From Isoetes taiwanensis (Eukaryota; Streptophyta; Lycopodiopsida; Isoetales; Isoetaceae), in contig JAJEKV010000015.1 in NCBI GenBank assembly GCA_021234155.1, positions 530,852 through 594,851 on the forward strand: a stretch of DNA of 64,000 bases, written 5' to 3'. Every line of letters begins with the position of its first letter. Position 1 is the stretch's first letter. Shown piece after piece: positions 34,383 through 46,259 of the stretch. Below the pieces are notes generated by a model, which did no database searches, was not told the origin of the DNA, and saw only the letters and a program-made list of their open reading frames with translations. The translations under genes were made by a program, and so were the position numbers.

Positions 34383-34685
34383 GCCAATTGCAAAACCCGA
34401 TCAGTTTTGGAGAGGACTCAAAAAAGCTGGGATCTGAATATTGCAGACAACATAGTGACAAAATCATGCCGGATGGAATTTCTTAAGAAGAGCCTAAACA
34501 TGATTGACCGACTCTTTTTTAATGCACTGCAGTGCAAAATGGCCAATGGCAAAATCGGATCAGTTTTGAAAGAGAGTACCTGAAGAACTGGGATTTAAAT
34601 ATTGACAACGTGTTGATGCAATCAGGCCCGTAGTTTCTTATGAAATTTCTTAAGAAGAGCCTGAACATGATTGACCCACGTTCTT
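34383..34685. repeat. Tandem duplication in PDR upstream region
   Basis: Two copies with a period of about 158 bp (beginning near 34383 and 34541). Both contain CCAAT-GCAAAA, CGATCAGTTTTG, AGCTGGGAT- or AACTGGGAT-like and ATTTCTTAAGAAGAGCCT blocks. The nearer copy starts about 26 bp upstream of the start codon, so it overlaps the 5' UTR or promoter of the transporter. Confidence 0.75.
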
Positions 34686-36839
34686 GCCATGCAATCAGTA
34701 CTGTTGATGGTTGATTTCCCTTTTGGGGGAGGGGGTTAAAAGAATATTATAGAGAATATTCTTATTAAGTCAAAGTTAATTCTAAAATAAGCAATGAAAA
34801 TACGCCTGGCATCATAAAATATAATTACCAACTGCTCCCAAATCCGTTGGCGGCACGAATTAACATAGAACAAAAAATGGGAAAATAATGACACGCCAGG
34901 TTTGCAAATGCCAAAAGCTATGATATTCTGGTCAAGATTTAACATAGAACATATAGTGGAACAAATAATAGATAGATAGTTAGATAGTTGTTTTAACGTC
35001 ACGCCACTAGGCATCCATGTTTGCTGTTGATGAGCCTGCCGAGTTGACTCTCGTGGCAACTCGGGATCTTGTCAAACTTGCACTAATTCTAGGTTGGTGA
35101 GAAATTAAATCTTACTTTTAATAACCAGATATCAACAATAATAGTTCATGGCAATATATCCCTTACCATAAACAATAATATCCAGAAGAAACACTATCCT
35201 CAATACATTCACAATATTTAACTCAGCAAATAATCTAGAAGCTTCTAACTTAACTACGGTCCTCAACTACATTGCTGCCATCGCCTTGCTCTTTTACTGC
35301 ATATGCACTCATGAGTAATGGGGTTAGCCCTCGTGACTAAGTGGGGATCCCAAAGCTGCCTCCACATGCATAAACATCTTGGAAATCTTGGATAACAAGA
35401 ACATAAGCACAAGCAAAGACAATGCTCTTATGTAAGTAAAGTGCTAGACAATGACAACGTAATCCAATGAAATACAACACGTGAGCATCAGAAGCAAACA
35501 ACATAGCCAAAATACCAAACCATCATGAGACACAACTCTCGGACAATGAGAAGCTCAGCGAGCCTACATGCAGGCACTGATAGCAGAAATATGCCCAGCC
35601 AACTAACATTCTAAGCCCTGTAACGAGAGTGGCGGGGTGAACCTCATATGTGCATACCATTCCCAGCTCACTTCTAGCACTAGAGGACCTCTTACCAAGG
35701 AGTCCAAGAGTTGACGTAGCACCCTTGCCAGGAGAACTACGCCCGGTGTCGCAGAGCACAAGAGTATAACATGGAAACACAGATGAACATGAGCATGCCG
35801 GAGCAATCTAGGCCACCGAACCTGGAAGCCCAACCCCGAAGGATCCAAGAAATAATATAAGACAACATTGGTGCAATGGCACGAACCATAACATGTGATG
35901 TTCATTATATACATGTGTCTAGAAGATCAAGTCTCGATGATGCCCATGATCTTAATGACAATCTGGCCATTGTTACAGTAGCTTGTCTATAAGCAAAAGC
36001 TTAGGACTAGCTCTACATCCAATGTGGCTAAGTTACAACATTAATAATATTCATATTAAGAACACTTAGATATGGCTTTAATTTATTCATTATGAAAGCC
36101 CACTTTCCATAGCTATGGGATTTAAACATACAACTAATGTAGAATCCCAAAATCTAGCACTTTCGTCTTAAAATTCCTAAGAATTCATGACCGTAACTAA
36201 TTGTAACACTTGCCATGTGATCCCTAGACTAGACCTCATCTCCAAGAGCCAATATTACAATTATTTAAGATGCCCTCCAAATCGCCCTTTTGGTGCCACA
36301 TTTTATTGCTTCGCCATTTTTTATAGTCCGACAGTGGCAGTGGAAGAACCTACATCGTTCTATCGCCGGATTTGGGGAAGCCTCAATGGCAGAGAGAACC
36401 ATCAATGACAGAGATTTCGAATGCAACATTCGAATGCAAACTCTGAAATTTGGTAAGCAACGAATTAGTTTGCTTCCAAGCTGCGAGCTCGAATCTTGGA
36501 TAGTGCTACAAGATCTCATGGCTTTTGTCAAGAAAATTTCTAATAGCTAGATAAATCATATCCAAATCCGGCATTCCTTGCAACCTCGCTATGATCTCAT
36601 GCTCGGCTGCCATAGCCAAGATAGATTTGAGTTTGTAGACATGACCCCTGCATCTGTATAATTCAGACCCTTTTATTTTTCAATTTTACATTTGCGGCTC
36701 TGAATCGATTCAATTGCTAGCAAGGCAATTTCGAGTTATCCAAATCAGACCCAGCTTTTGAGGAATGAGCATTTTGCAGCGTTTGCCTCCAAAGGGAATC
36801 TTTCATTGTCGCTTCCATGGATCAGAAGTAGAATGCATT
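34686..36839. other. Long stretch without a supported gene
   Basis: AT-rich DNA with scattered short frames on both strands (for example 35780-35523 and 36290-36550). None shows a recognisable domain or paired splice signals. Some may be untranslated regions of the PDR gene or of the gene at 36.84-37.29 kb. Confidence 0.4.
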
Positions 36840-37290
36840 TTAAAGCCTGGCGGTTTGGCGTGCTCCATCTTGCCGAAATGCAAGATCAGACAAGCACTCT
36901 GCAACCAACTTGGACCAGCTGTTATCTTTCTGCAGAGGTATTTTCCATTTTTTTTCTAATAAGTGTGTGCCATACACTGGAACAGGAGAACCCATCTTAA
37001 TACTCGTCCATCAGAAAAATCTCAAACCATGAACATACCTTCAGGCTTTTCTTGCGAGCTGAACTTTCCCGCTGAATAGATTGTAGCTCTGACAAGCTGT
37101 GCCAAAGACTGGGCATAACAGAGATACCACAGAATGTAAACATGCAACACATTTTCACAGATATATTACAATGACAGAAGACTAAACAATTACCATTCAA
37201 ATCCAGTAATCAGTTTCCCATTCCGCAAAACAGGCTCAGGGTTGCTCTGTAGATGGTGGCTTAATCCCCAACCCACTACCTTCTCTGCCA
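36840..37290 (-). CDS. 3' end of unrecognised spliced gene (3 exons seen)
   Basis: Three minus-strand exons fit together in phase with GT-AG borders: 37290-37194 (AEKVVGWGLSHHLQSN...PVLRNGKLITGFE), 37108-37039 (LWHSLSELQSIQRESSARKK) and 36929-36840 (KDNSWSKLVAECLSDLAF...ARQTARL, stop at 36842-36840). The phases (2 nt in, 2 nt over, 1 nt in) agree across both introns, which is good evidence of a real gene. I do not recognise the family; the product is alpha-helical-looking and basic at its end. No convincing upstream exon is visible between 37290 and the LINE at 37800, so the 5' part may be displaced past 54.1 kb, lost, or simply missed. Confidence 0.5.
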
Positions 37291-37743
37291 CTGCATCACA
37301 AATAAGACTTCAGCACAAAGCCTTTCTAAGAAAGTCAATGTTGTTTGAATAAGAGATCTTACTATCCCGTGTTAGAAGATTGTTTGTATTTCAATGCTAG
37401 AGAGGTCATCGCAATCCACGTTGGATGTATCCATCGATCCGTTAGAAAAAAAGGGACATTTCTGACATCTCTATCATGATGAATTCAATCTCAAATCCTC
37501 TAGAGTTGAAACTCCATGAACAATTTTGCAATTGATATTGCCGTATTTGGCTTAGGGTAATGCATGTTCTTCAAGAAACAGAGCTAGAAATAACATTGTC
37601 TCCATGAAAATATTCCAGTAGATCAATGCGTAAACATGAGCCCAAACACAACAAACTTAGATAAAGATGATTTTCTTTTATCTTGAGTACCGTGACATAG
37701 AAGTTTAGAGAATGATGTGTCCTGTAATGTATGTTGAAGAGAT
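37291..37743. other. No gene resolved
   Basis: Possible 5' exon or leader of the minus-strand gene at 36.84-37.29 kb (a donor-like GGATAGTAAGA lies near 37366), but no frame joins in the required phase. Confidence 0.3.
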
Positions 37744-37794
37744 GCAGGTGAAGGAAGTATTTCCAGATGACATTACACTGGCATCTAATCTTAA

Positions 37795-37799
<5 letters not shown>
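37744..37799 (+). pseudogene. PPR-like sequence interrupted by LINE B, left part
   Basis: The plus strand reads MQVKEVFPDDITLASNLKA up to the LINE poly(T). This resembles a PPR motif (MQ-x-EGV-x-PD-x-IT-x-x-S-x-LKACG), and the final CG is supplied by the right flank at 54138. It is short, but its continuity across the insertion supports the reading. Confidence 0.45.
37786..37799. repeat. LINE B target-site duplication, left
   Basis: TAATCTTAAAGCTT, identical to 54127-54140. Confidence 0.85.
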
Positions 37800-37828
<29 letters not shown>

Positions 37829-37830
<2 letters not shown>

Positions 37831-38582
37831 AAGGAATGAAGCTTTTTAATCATTAATTATGGAGAATAAGTACAAAAATAGAGAATTGCATTAACATAAG
37901 GAAATATTTTTTTTGGACTTGGTGAAGCCCATGTAAATAGTAGCAGCAATATGTAGAGTACTTTAAATAGACAAGAACATAAAGTGTTGCAACATAATAA
38001 GGATGTAGATGTTGAAGACAGTAGCACTTTCAGAAGGAGCAAGGTGTTGTAACTTTTTGCTATTTCCTGTAGATTCCTTGAGCCAAAAATCTGCACAAAA
38101 AACCATGTTATGGACAGATGGAGCAGGGATCAGAAGTTGTAGGTGTCCAGAAAGTGGAAGTGGTCCCTAAACTGAGGATAAAGTATAGGAATAAAGTTCT
38201 TTCCCCAATCAACAACCTCGATCAGCCTGTTTGAGTTACATGTGGAATAAAGGTGGATAAGAGTGCCATAACAATCAATCTCTTCCCCCTATGGTAGTAG
38301 TAGCATTCTCTATAGAACTCGAACTGCCTATCTGTCATGTCCATACTGTTAGCATGCATAAACCACCATAGCACATACATTAAGTGAGTCTCTCTGCAGA
38401 ATTCCTTGACCCACTCAACCTCTTTCCCTGGAATTTCCTCTATGCTCTCATATAGCTTTCCCTTGACATGACCTGTTCAAAAACTGTAATCCATTTGGTT
38501 CTGCACTTGACTCTGAATCCCGTGCCTATCTGACAGAGGAAGACCAATGTATTTGGAAGCCTCAGCTTCATCAAATTGCATG
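37829..38582 (-). other. 3' UTR of LINE B
   Basis: Non-coding sequence between the end of the ORF2 remnant and the poly(A) tail. I see no independent gene. Confidence 0.6.
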
Positions 38583-39168
38583 TCAAGTTTGTACTTGCAG
38601 TTCCAGAGATACTCTAGGAAAAATAGAATCAGAATTAGTGTTATCAACATGACAATTTAACTTAAATAAGTTAAAGCATCCATCAAAATGTCCAATATAA
38701 TTCCACAGCTGATCAAATTGAACATCAACATATTTATTTCTTTGTGCTGTTGCTGTTGCTGTTAGCTCTAAATCATAAATCACCTGTAATTTAATCCAAA
38801 AAGTAGACAAATTGTAACCTCCATACAAGCATCTATTCCTATGCTTCCATATATTCCATAGAATAGAGAGATGAAGCAAATGGTATTTCTAAAAGCATTA
38901 TTGTTCATCATGAACTCTAGAATAGAAGCAGGTCTATGAATGTTGAAATAGATCTCGAACCAGGTCCAGAAGCTATTCAATTTATGGCAAAGGAAGATAT
39001 GATCCATAGTTTCAATAGAGCCACAACCCAGAGGGCACAAAGGAGAACTCAGTTGCTGCAGATTTGGCTGAATATTCTGAGTAGTTTGATGGTTCTGATG
39101 ACTGTAAATGGCCTGGAGATTAGGGACACTTTTATTAGCAATCAACCAATTGAAGTAAGATATTTTGG
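38583..39168 (-). pseudogene. LINE B ORF2 C-terminal part (zf-RVT), beyond the LINE A insertion
   Basis: The minus strand encodes NWLIANKSVPNLQAIYSH, CPLGCGSIETMDHIFLCH and then WNIWKHRNRCLYGG. This is the zinc-binding zf-RVT region at the C-terminus of plant L1 ORF2. The join across LINE A is exact: the right segment ends ...CAPKISY and this segment continues FNWLIANK once one copy of the duplicated target is removed. A frame break occurs near 38880. Confidence 0.85.
39153..39168. repeat. LINE A target-site duplication, left
   Basis: AAGTAAGATATTTTGG. The right copy at 47273-47289 is the same with one extra T. Confidence 0.85.
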
Positions 39169-39363
39169 TAGATAATTCTGAGGGAGGATGGACACGTCAG
39201 CATCAGCGCCAGCACCAGCGCCAATTTTCTTGATTTATGATTCAAACAGTTTCTTGATCTCACCCACCCGAGAATTTTCCTTTTGATCCGAATTTGCTCT
39301 TCTCAACTTGCTGGCCCTGTAGAGGCCCAGCAATTATCCTCTTCATCTTCAGATTTCCTATGT

Positions 39364-39657
39364 ATGGATACCAAATTTTTCACAATCTTGAAGCAGGAAG
39401 ACAGAATTTCGTGTGGTTTTCTTTCTGGAGCTCATTCTACTCTCTGGGAATCGCTAGTTCTTCATCAATTCTTTCCTGATTCTCTATTTGCTCCGGAATA
39501 CACTACTACAACACACACAGAAGAATTAGAGTCTGTGATCATTGAATCTTGGGTACTGGAATTCACAGGCAAAAGAAATATTTCAGCAACAGCAATCTTT
39601 CAAGTCTACTGTGAATGGACAGATAAAAAAATTCAAGTGAAGATTTTCTCAGATTGA
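39364..39657 (+). CDS. LINE A ORF0: small conserved upstream protein
   Basis: A 97-aa frame upstream of ORF1. The start chosen is the Met of MDTKFFTILKQEDRISCGFL, which aligns with the start of the LINE B copy (an upstream in-frame Met at 39283 lacks a counterpart). Shared features with LINE B ORF0 include SCGFL/TCGFL, a Trp in xLWxxL, an EY...EE.E acidic region, EF.GK.N..AT.IFQVY and VK(I/V)FSD at the end. I do not know its function. The spacing to ORF1 is 163 bp, so it would be a separate cistron. Confidence 0.65.
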   Translation: MDTKFFTILKQEDRISCGFLSGAHSTLWESLVLHQFFPDSLFAPEYTTTTHTEELESVIIESWVLEFTGKRNISATAIFQVYCEWTDKKIQVKIFSD

Positions 39658-39820
39658 TTAATGGATGTTCTCAAGGTATTTTGGCAGATCTATGGTTCTC
39701 CTTTCCTTCTTAGTTCTTAGATAGATTATTCCCTTGTCTTGTATTCTCTGATTCCCCCTGATCTTTTCCTCACCTCCCCTGCTTTTAACCACCTACATTT
39801 GAATTCCTTTCTGTGCATTA

Positions 39821-42550
39821 ATGGCGGTTTCTTCAAAAAAAAAAAAACCCTTCATTAACACGTCTGCCCTAAATCCATCTTCCCTCTTTTTCACTCATAA
39901 CTTCATGCTCCTCCCTCCTGCTGCCAGAGACGAACTTCTTGCTCAGTTAAGTACTCTCCACCGTGATCCTTCTAAATTCATTAAATTTGGAGACTTCTCT
40001 AACTCTGCTCCTAAGGTAACAGAAATGAATCACTACAGTCATCTTGCTCCAAATTGGGATACTCTATCTCTTGACCCAAGAGGATCCCAAACTTTGCCAA
40101 ATTTGGATGCCAATGGTGTGCCTATTCCCCTGTTCCCGAGACCGACATCCCCAGTTATCTCTGATGAGCAACTGGCCTTTGACTTCGAGTACCAACAATC
40201 CAGGGCACCTACCAATATCCAGCTCTTCAGAGGTATTCAACTTAACTCACCTGTGGTTGCCTCTAGGATTGAATCATTGTCTAAAATTGCTGTTATAGTC
40301 AAAGTAGACTCGATTGGCTTAAAAATTGAAAAACTTTGGGATCATCTTCTCAGACTCCACAAAGGCATTGTAATCAACTCGATCTACTGGCTAAATTATC
40401 CCTACATCCTGGTTGAATGTGGTTGCACAAGGTCTTCAAACTTCTTGCTCAAACTTGGCTTCTCTACTATTGAAACATTTCAAATATCTTTTCTCAAATG
40501 GAATGCCACATTGCCTCTCAATGAATTCAATAAATTTCATGTTGCTTCTATTACCATGAGTGAGCTCAGGTCCTATTTTTGGAATGAAGACTGTTTTTCT
40601 ACAACCTTCAACTCAATTGGTACTTACCTGACTACTGAGTACTACCCTTATAAACCTCCCAAGTGCTTTGTCCAACTTGACACCACCAAGAACATCCCCT
40701 CTGAACTTCCTTTCATGGACTACTTTGGGAAGAAATCTATCTTGCAACTCAGATGGGCAGGTTTACCAAACTTTTGCCAAAATTGCAACCTGAGACATCC
40801 AAAAGACAGTGATTGTACTTATCATGAAGGTAACAGGGATTCAACTGCAATTAAAAAATCAGATGGAGAGACTACCATGCCTATCAATCATGGAATTGCA
40901 GTCTTATCATACAGTGATAATTCAAATAGCTATCACAAGGATCTGATAGAAACCATGGGTTCTTATGATTCCAAACCTCAAAATGAGTGGAAAAGAATCA
41001 ATGGCAGTACAAGAAGAATTCAAAAGCAGAGGGAAGCAAGGAAACAAGTGCCACAAATCTCTGCAAGTTCCTCCAGGTCTCAACCCATCAACAACACATC
41101 TCTCCCTATCAAACCAGCTGGAATTAAGGTTTTGAACAAAGGTTTATTCATCAAAGAAAACCCTCCATCAGTTGGATTGGAAAAAGTGATTGTGCAAAAT
41201 GATCGAGTTCATAGCAAAGTTACTGAGCCTTCTCATTTTCCTGTAATTAGTAAGGCAAACATTGATCATAATTTAAACTTGCTAAACAGGAAAAGCAAAG
41301 CTCCTGAATTGCCAAAAATGATTGATCTGCACAAAACCCTCTCAAGTATTATACAGGAATCCAGGAAATCTACAAGTGTCCAGTCTTCTAAAGGCTCTCA
41401 GGATTTGCATGCCCAAAGGACACTTGACTTAAAAAAACAAATATCTGAGTCAGATTGTTTGAATGTGGTTTCATTAATTAATGAAAAAGGTACTACCAAG
41501 CACAAGGATTTGCTAGTCCAGACTCCTGCAGACCTTAACATAGGTTCTTCTGCTACTCTCTCAACAGTGAATGTTAAGGAAAGTAAACCTGAAGATTCTG
41601 AATGTGATATTGACACAGAAATCCTGAAATGCTCAAACACTTATGCAGTACTATCACAAATCTCTGAAGATGATACTACTGATGATCAGGAAAATGGACC
41701 TGAGTCACCCTTAAACATCTCTCCAGAAGTTTTGCCTCAAACCACCACTCATCCCATTTTCCCTGCTGAATCTCCCATGCCTCTCACATTTCCATCTCCA
41801 TCATCACCACCTTCAACAAATGAAATTCAACTACCTCATGTTGACCTGCTTGACCTTACTCAAACTGTCTCCCCTAATTCAAATGCCTCCATCTCCCCAG
41901 AGATAGCTCGGCAATTACAGCAATTGATTGTGCCAGAAAGTGTGTCAGTTGCCTCTGCACAGATAACAGTGGTAGGTAGTGTCAGGGATAGAACAGATGC
42001 AGGTAGTATCAGGGAAATATCGACCTCTTGGGAAAAGGGTTTGCTACATGATGATCAAATGCAGCAAGTCACACATGAATCAACTACAACAGAAGCTCAA
42101 CAAATGACTGGACCTGCAGACTTCTCACAGCAAGACCAAAACATTTCCAGGCAAGATCTTTCCTTAACAACCCTTGCATTTGATTCTAGCAATAATAATA
42201 ATAATTTAAACATCCTAAGTGATGCTCCTATAAACTTCAACCCCATTGATCCAAAGTCTGTTAATGGAGATTGCTGCAAGCTAAAGTTTTGGAGCTGCCC
42301 CTATCATGCAGAAAATCCTGAAGATATGGGTTCTGTTGACACTGAATCTGACAAGGAGAATGCCTTAGATAATATTAATGCCAACTGCAACATTTGGGAT
42401 GATGATGTCTATCTCACATCCAATAACAAATGTGCCAGCATAGCTAAATCTAATAGCAAAAAGGCCAAGAAGAAGAAAACTCAAATAGCACCTACTTCCT
42501 CCAACACTCCTGCTGCTAACACAAGGCTAAGATCCAGAAAGGAAACTTAG
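39821..42550 (+). CDS. LINE A ORF1: DUF4283-like nucleic-acid-binding protein
   Basis: Intact 909-aa frame. The N-terminus has FIKFGDF. A DUF4283-like core runs over about residues 150-300 (AVIVKVDSIGLKIEKLWDHL, SIYWLNYPYILVECG, FLLKLGFSTIETFQISFLKW), followed by a CCHC-type knuckle FCQNCNLRHPKDSDC. A long low-complexity region rich in Ser, Thr, Gln and Asn follows. The C-terminal end is basic (SNSKKAKKKKTQ...NTRLRSRKET), possibly a nuclear localisation signal. Such proteins package LINE RNA. The ORF2 Met lies 41 bp downstream of the stop. Confidence 0.85.
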   Translation: MAVSSKKKKPFINTSALNPSSLFFTHNFMLLPPAARDELLAQLSTLHRDPSKFIKFGDFSNSAPKVTEMNHYSHLAPNWDTLSLDPRGSQTLPNLDANGVPIPLFPRPTSPVISDEQLAFDFEYQQSRAPTNIQLFRGIQLNSPVVASRIESLSKIAVIVKVDSIGLKIEKLWDHLLRLHKGIVINSIYWLNYPYILVECGCTRSSNFLLKLGFSTIETFQISFLKWNATLPLNEFNKFHVASITMSELRSYFWNEDCFSTTFNSIGTYLTTEYYPYKPPKCFVQLDTTKNIPSELPFMDYFGKKSILQLRWAGLPNFCQNCNLRHPKDSDCTYHEGNRDSTAIKKSDGETTMPINHGIAVLSYSDNSNSYHKDLIETMGSYDSKPQNEWKRINGSTRRIQKQREARKQVPQISASSSRSQPINNTSLPIKPAGIKVLNKGLFIKENPPSVGLEKVIVQNDRVHSKVTEPSHFPVISKANIDHNLNLLNRKSKAPELPKMIDLHKTLSSIIQESRKSTSVQSSKGSQDLHAQRTLDLKKQISESDCLNVVSLINEKGTTKHKDLLVQTPADLNIGSSATLSTVNVKESKPEDSECDIDTEILKCSNTYAVLSQISEDDTTDDQENGPESPLNISPEVLPQTTTHPIFPAESPMPLTFPSPSSPPSTNEIQLPHVDLLDLTQTVSPNSNASISPEIARQLQQLIVPESVSVASAQITVVGSVRDRTDAGSIREISTSWEKGLLHDDQMQQVTHESTTTEAQQMTGPADFSQQDQNISRQDLSLTTLAFDSSNNNNNLNILSDAPINFNPIDPKSVNGDCCKLKFWSCPYHAENPEDMGSVDTESDKENALDNINANCNIWDDDVYLTSNNKCASIAKSNSKKAKKKKTQIAPTSSNTPAANTRLRSRKET

Positions 42551-42590
42551 GCACCCTTCTATTCTGCTTCCTTCCATCCAGTTGCTCTCC

Positions 42591-45500
42591 ATGAAGATTC
42601 TTAGTTGGAATTTGAGAGGAATAAAAGGCCCTCTTAAGAGGAGGAGGGTATTATCTCAGATAAAAAATTATGACAGTGATATTATCCTGTTGCAGGAACT
42701 GAGACTGCCTAACTTTGAATGCTCAAACCTTGCAGACTGGATAGGGCCTGGTTTTTCCTCAATTTGGATTGAAGCCACAGGTACTTCTGGTGGGTTGTGT
42801 ATCATCTGGAAGCACCTATATCAAAGTTTGATTTACAATAGCCCATGCAAGACCTGGCAGTCAGTAGTTCTCAAAAATAATGACATCTCTTTTGGGATCA
42901 TCAACATTTATGCTCCAACTGATTCTAGACTCAGGGCCACAACATGGCTTTCAATTAGCAACTGGCTCTCAACACAGACCTGTGAAACATGGATTATGGC
43001 AGGTGATTTCAACAACACTCCAACCTGGGACATGAAAATTGGCAGGGATTTAAACATGTGTACTGATGAGAGAACTCAATGGGATTTATTGCTTGACATG
43101 CACTTCTTGCAACATATTCCATCCTCCACATCAGCTTATACCTGGTCAAACAAACAAGAAGGTAATAAAAGGGTTTATTGTGCACTCGACAGATTTTATA
43201 TTAATAACAGACATCAGGAATTTTGGGATAACTGCTTTGTCCATAGTGATGAGAGTACCTCCATCTCTGACCATCAGCCTCAATTCCTAATCACCAAGCA
43301 TGTGCTATCTATAAAGAGATGTGGAAACACCCCCTTCAAGCTAAACTGTTCCCTCCTTGACTCTGCTGCATTCTGTGAGGACTTTAAAGCCTTTTACAAT
43401 TCTCTGCCCAGAGTTAGATCTACAAACTCAATGAGGGCTTTTTATTCCAATATCAAAGATTCCAAATCCTGGATTAAGAACTGGTCCAAACACCTTCACG
43501 AGAGTAAGATTGCTGAAAAGAGAACTTATCTTCAAGATATGAAAAATGTCAGAATGAAGCTTCAGGATGATCCCCTAAATATTGAGCTCCATTGGCAAGA
43601 GGGGAATTTAGAAATGGCCATAAAGACCATTGAAGAATTAGAAGCCAAAGGTTCTTCAATCAGATGCAAACTTAAATACTTTTCCAAGATGGATCATGGA
43701 AACTCCAAATTTTTTTATAGGGTGGCTAAATCCAGGCTACTTAAAAGCCAACTTCTTCCATTAAAGATGACAATGATGTCACCTTGGAAGACCAGAAAGA
43801 TATATCTACCTACTTTTTGCTCCAAGTATGCTTTAATTTTCCCCAACCTATTGATACCCCTACTCAAACCGTTGAAGCCAAAACATTTTTTTCAGATATG
43901 ATTATTAATAATGGTCTTCACAAAGGAGATCAGTAATGACTAATGCTCGAAGCTCCCCTTCCATTGAGGAAATTTTACTACTCTCAAAAGTCTTGCCAAA
44001 GGCAAAAGTCCCGCCCGATGGCCTTCCACCCGAATTTTATCTTAAATTTTGGGATATAATCAAGGATGACTTCATGTATATGATTAAAGGCTTTTGGAAT
44101 TCAAATCACCGCACCCTCGCTCTTTTTCTTTGGATTAATCACTTTGATTCCAAAAATAGACAATCCCCAATCCTTCTCTGATTGGAGGCCAATATCCTTG
44201 ACAAATTCAACCTATAAGGTTTGTGCAAAAATTATTGCAAACAGGGTCAAAACTCACCTTCAGGATGTCATTAGCTCCAATCAATCTGCATTCCTCCCAA
44301 ATAGATTCATCCTGGATAATTACATTGCTGCCATGGAAGGTTTGCATTGGAACAAGCTGACAAATCAGGACTGCATTCTCTTAAAGCTAGATTTTTCAAA
44401 GGCTTTTGATACAGTTAGGTGGGATTTCTTAAAATTTTCTCTCGAGAAACTTGGCTTCAGTCACAAGATCATCCAGCTGCTTCTAGGGCTTAATTCTAGA
44501 TCCCAATCCACTGTGCTCATTAATGGATCTCCTGGACATTTCTTCCCCCTTGCTAGAGGAGTCAGACAAGGGTGCCCCTTAGCACCATACTTATTTCTTG
44601 CTGTTGCAGAAATGTTAACTAGAGTTATCATTCATCTTCAATCGACTGGACAAATTGTTGGTCTAAATTTACCAGACAACATCACAAATCTATCAATCCT
44701 TCAATATATCTGATGATTCTTTCAGCTTTCTTAAAAATGATTTGAGCATTATTCAAACTTTCTTGCAGACCATTCATAATTTTGGTTCTGCCTCTGGTAT
44801 TCACCTGAATAGAAACAAGTGTACTATCATTGGGGATTTCAACACTGATAACATTGCTGGCATTAAATGTATAACTAAGACGACTCAACTTCTTGGCATG
44901 CCCCTTTCCCTCAATCCTAGCCTCAAAGGTCTTTGGAATCCCATTGTAGAAAGGATTAGAAAGAAACTTGGTAATTATGGCAATTGTCTTTCCTTGGCAG
45001 GGAGAACCATAATTGCAAACTCTGTAATTGCAGCCTCCCACATTTATTTCTCATCTGCACTTCTAGCTCCCAAATGCATATATTTACAGATTGAGAGAAT
45101 AGTGAGAAATTTCATATGGGGCAAGCATCATATGGTTAATCGGTCTTCTCTTACCGTAAGCAAAATTCATGGGGGTTGGGATGCAAAAATATTGTTTTGC
45201 AAAGTTATGCCTTAGCGTAAGTACATCCGAAGTCATTATTCTTAAATAATAATCCCGCCTCAATCTTCATCAACTACTGGCTTTCCTCAGTAGCAATCCT
45301 AAGAATCATACATCTATCTCTCATAATTTGCCTCATTCAAATTTTCACAACTCGCACCCCGCCCCCATATCTCTCCACTCATGAGAAACATGATTACCGC
45401 CGGAACAAGGTATATCGGACTTTTCACCATTCCAACTTGGAAAGCAGTCATATCAGCACTAATATCTTCTGAATCCCAATTTCTCTAGAGATCACTCTAC

Positions 45501-46259
45501 TCCTCTTGCCATCGACATAAAAAAACTCTACAAGAAATGGAAAGACTATAACATTCTCACCCTAGGCGCGATCTCTCGGGAGCAAGGCGGATGGATTACT
45601 TGGACCACTTTGAAGCACAAAATTAGAGGTAGTTCCTCCGGATGTAACTCTATTTAGATATATTATGCACAAGGTACAGGCACTCAACCTTCGGATAATC
45701 CGTTATTATTGATTTGGACCCTATTTGACAAACCAAACTATAGTGTTTCAAAAGTCTACGATGTTTAAACAAATCACGAGGTGTGCCCTCAAAGGCAAAA
45801 ATGTATGTGGGGATCTCGGATGAAACCTAAAACTAGACTATTCACAAACATTTGGAATTCTTATCTGCCCTAAAAGATCTCCTATTTTGTTTGGCTTATT
45901 GCAAACAAGAGTCTATCTAATTTGGAAATGATTTCTAGGCACTCAAGTCATCTTACTCATCCTATTGATTCAAATTGTCCTCTTGATTGTGGTAATGAGG
46001 AAACCTTTGAGCATATCTTTGGATGTGTCAAGCTCACCTCCTTCTCGGTTATGGTTTGAAGATACCTTCAAAATTTTATGCCCTCGCTACTCTATTGGAT
46101 TTCATGATGAATGATGATGCTTTCATAAACTCTTTATGCTTCATTGCTTTATGGAATGTATGGAAACATAGAAATAGATGTCATTATGGGGAAAAAGAAT
46201 ATCTATTCAATTGGATAAAAATGCAAGTTATATACGACATTGAAATGGTCTGCAACTAA
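42591..46259 (+). pseudogene. LINE A ORF2: endonuclease-reverse transcriptase, frame-disrupted
   Basis: Starts MKILSWNLRGIKGPLKRRRV. The endonuclease is open to 43901 with QELRLPNF, GDFNNTP, ALDRFYINN and SDHQPQF. Frameshifts follow near 43900 and 44170. RT motifs remain readable at 44144-44713: DWRPISLTN, NQSAFLPNR, KLDFSKAFDTVRW and RGVRQGCPLAPYLF. At the catalytic box (about 44703) a base insertion turns QYADDS into QYI-stop, so the enzyme cannot be active. A thumb-like frame (44742-45215) and a decayed zf-RVT region (NCPLDCGNEETFEHIFGC, about 45975-46030) follow. Confidence 0.9.

Noticed and set aside
35523-35914. Minus-strand frames rich in Leu and Ser at 35.5-35.9 kb
   Set aside because: Two overlapping frames with no domain, no conserved start and no paired splice signals.
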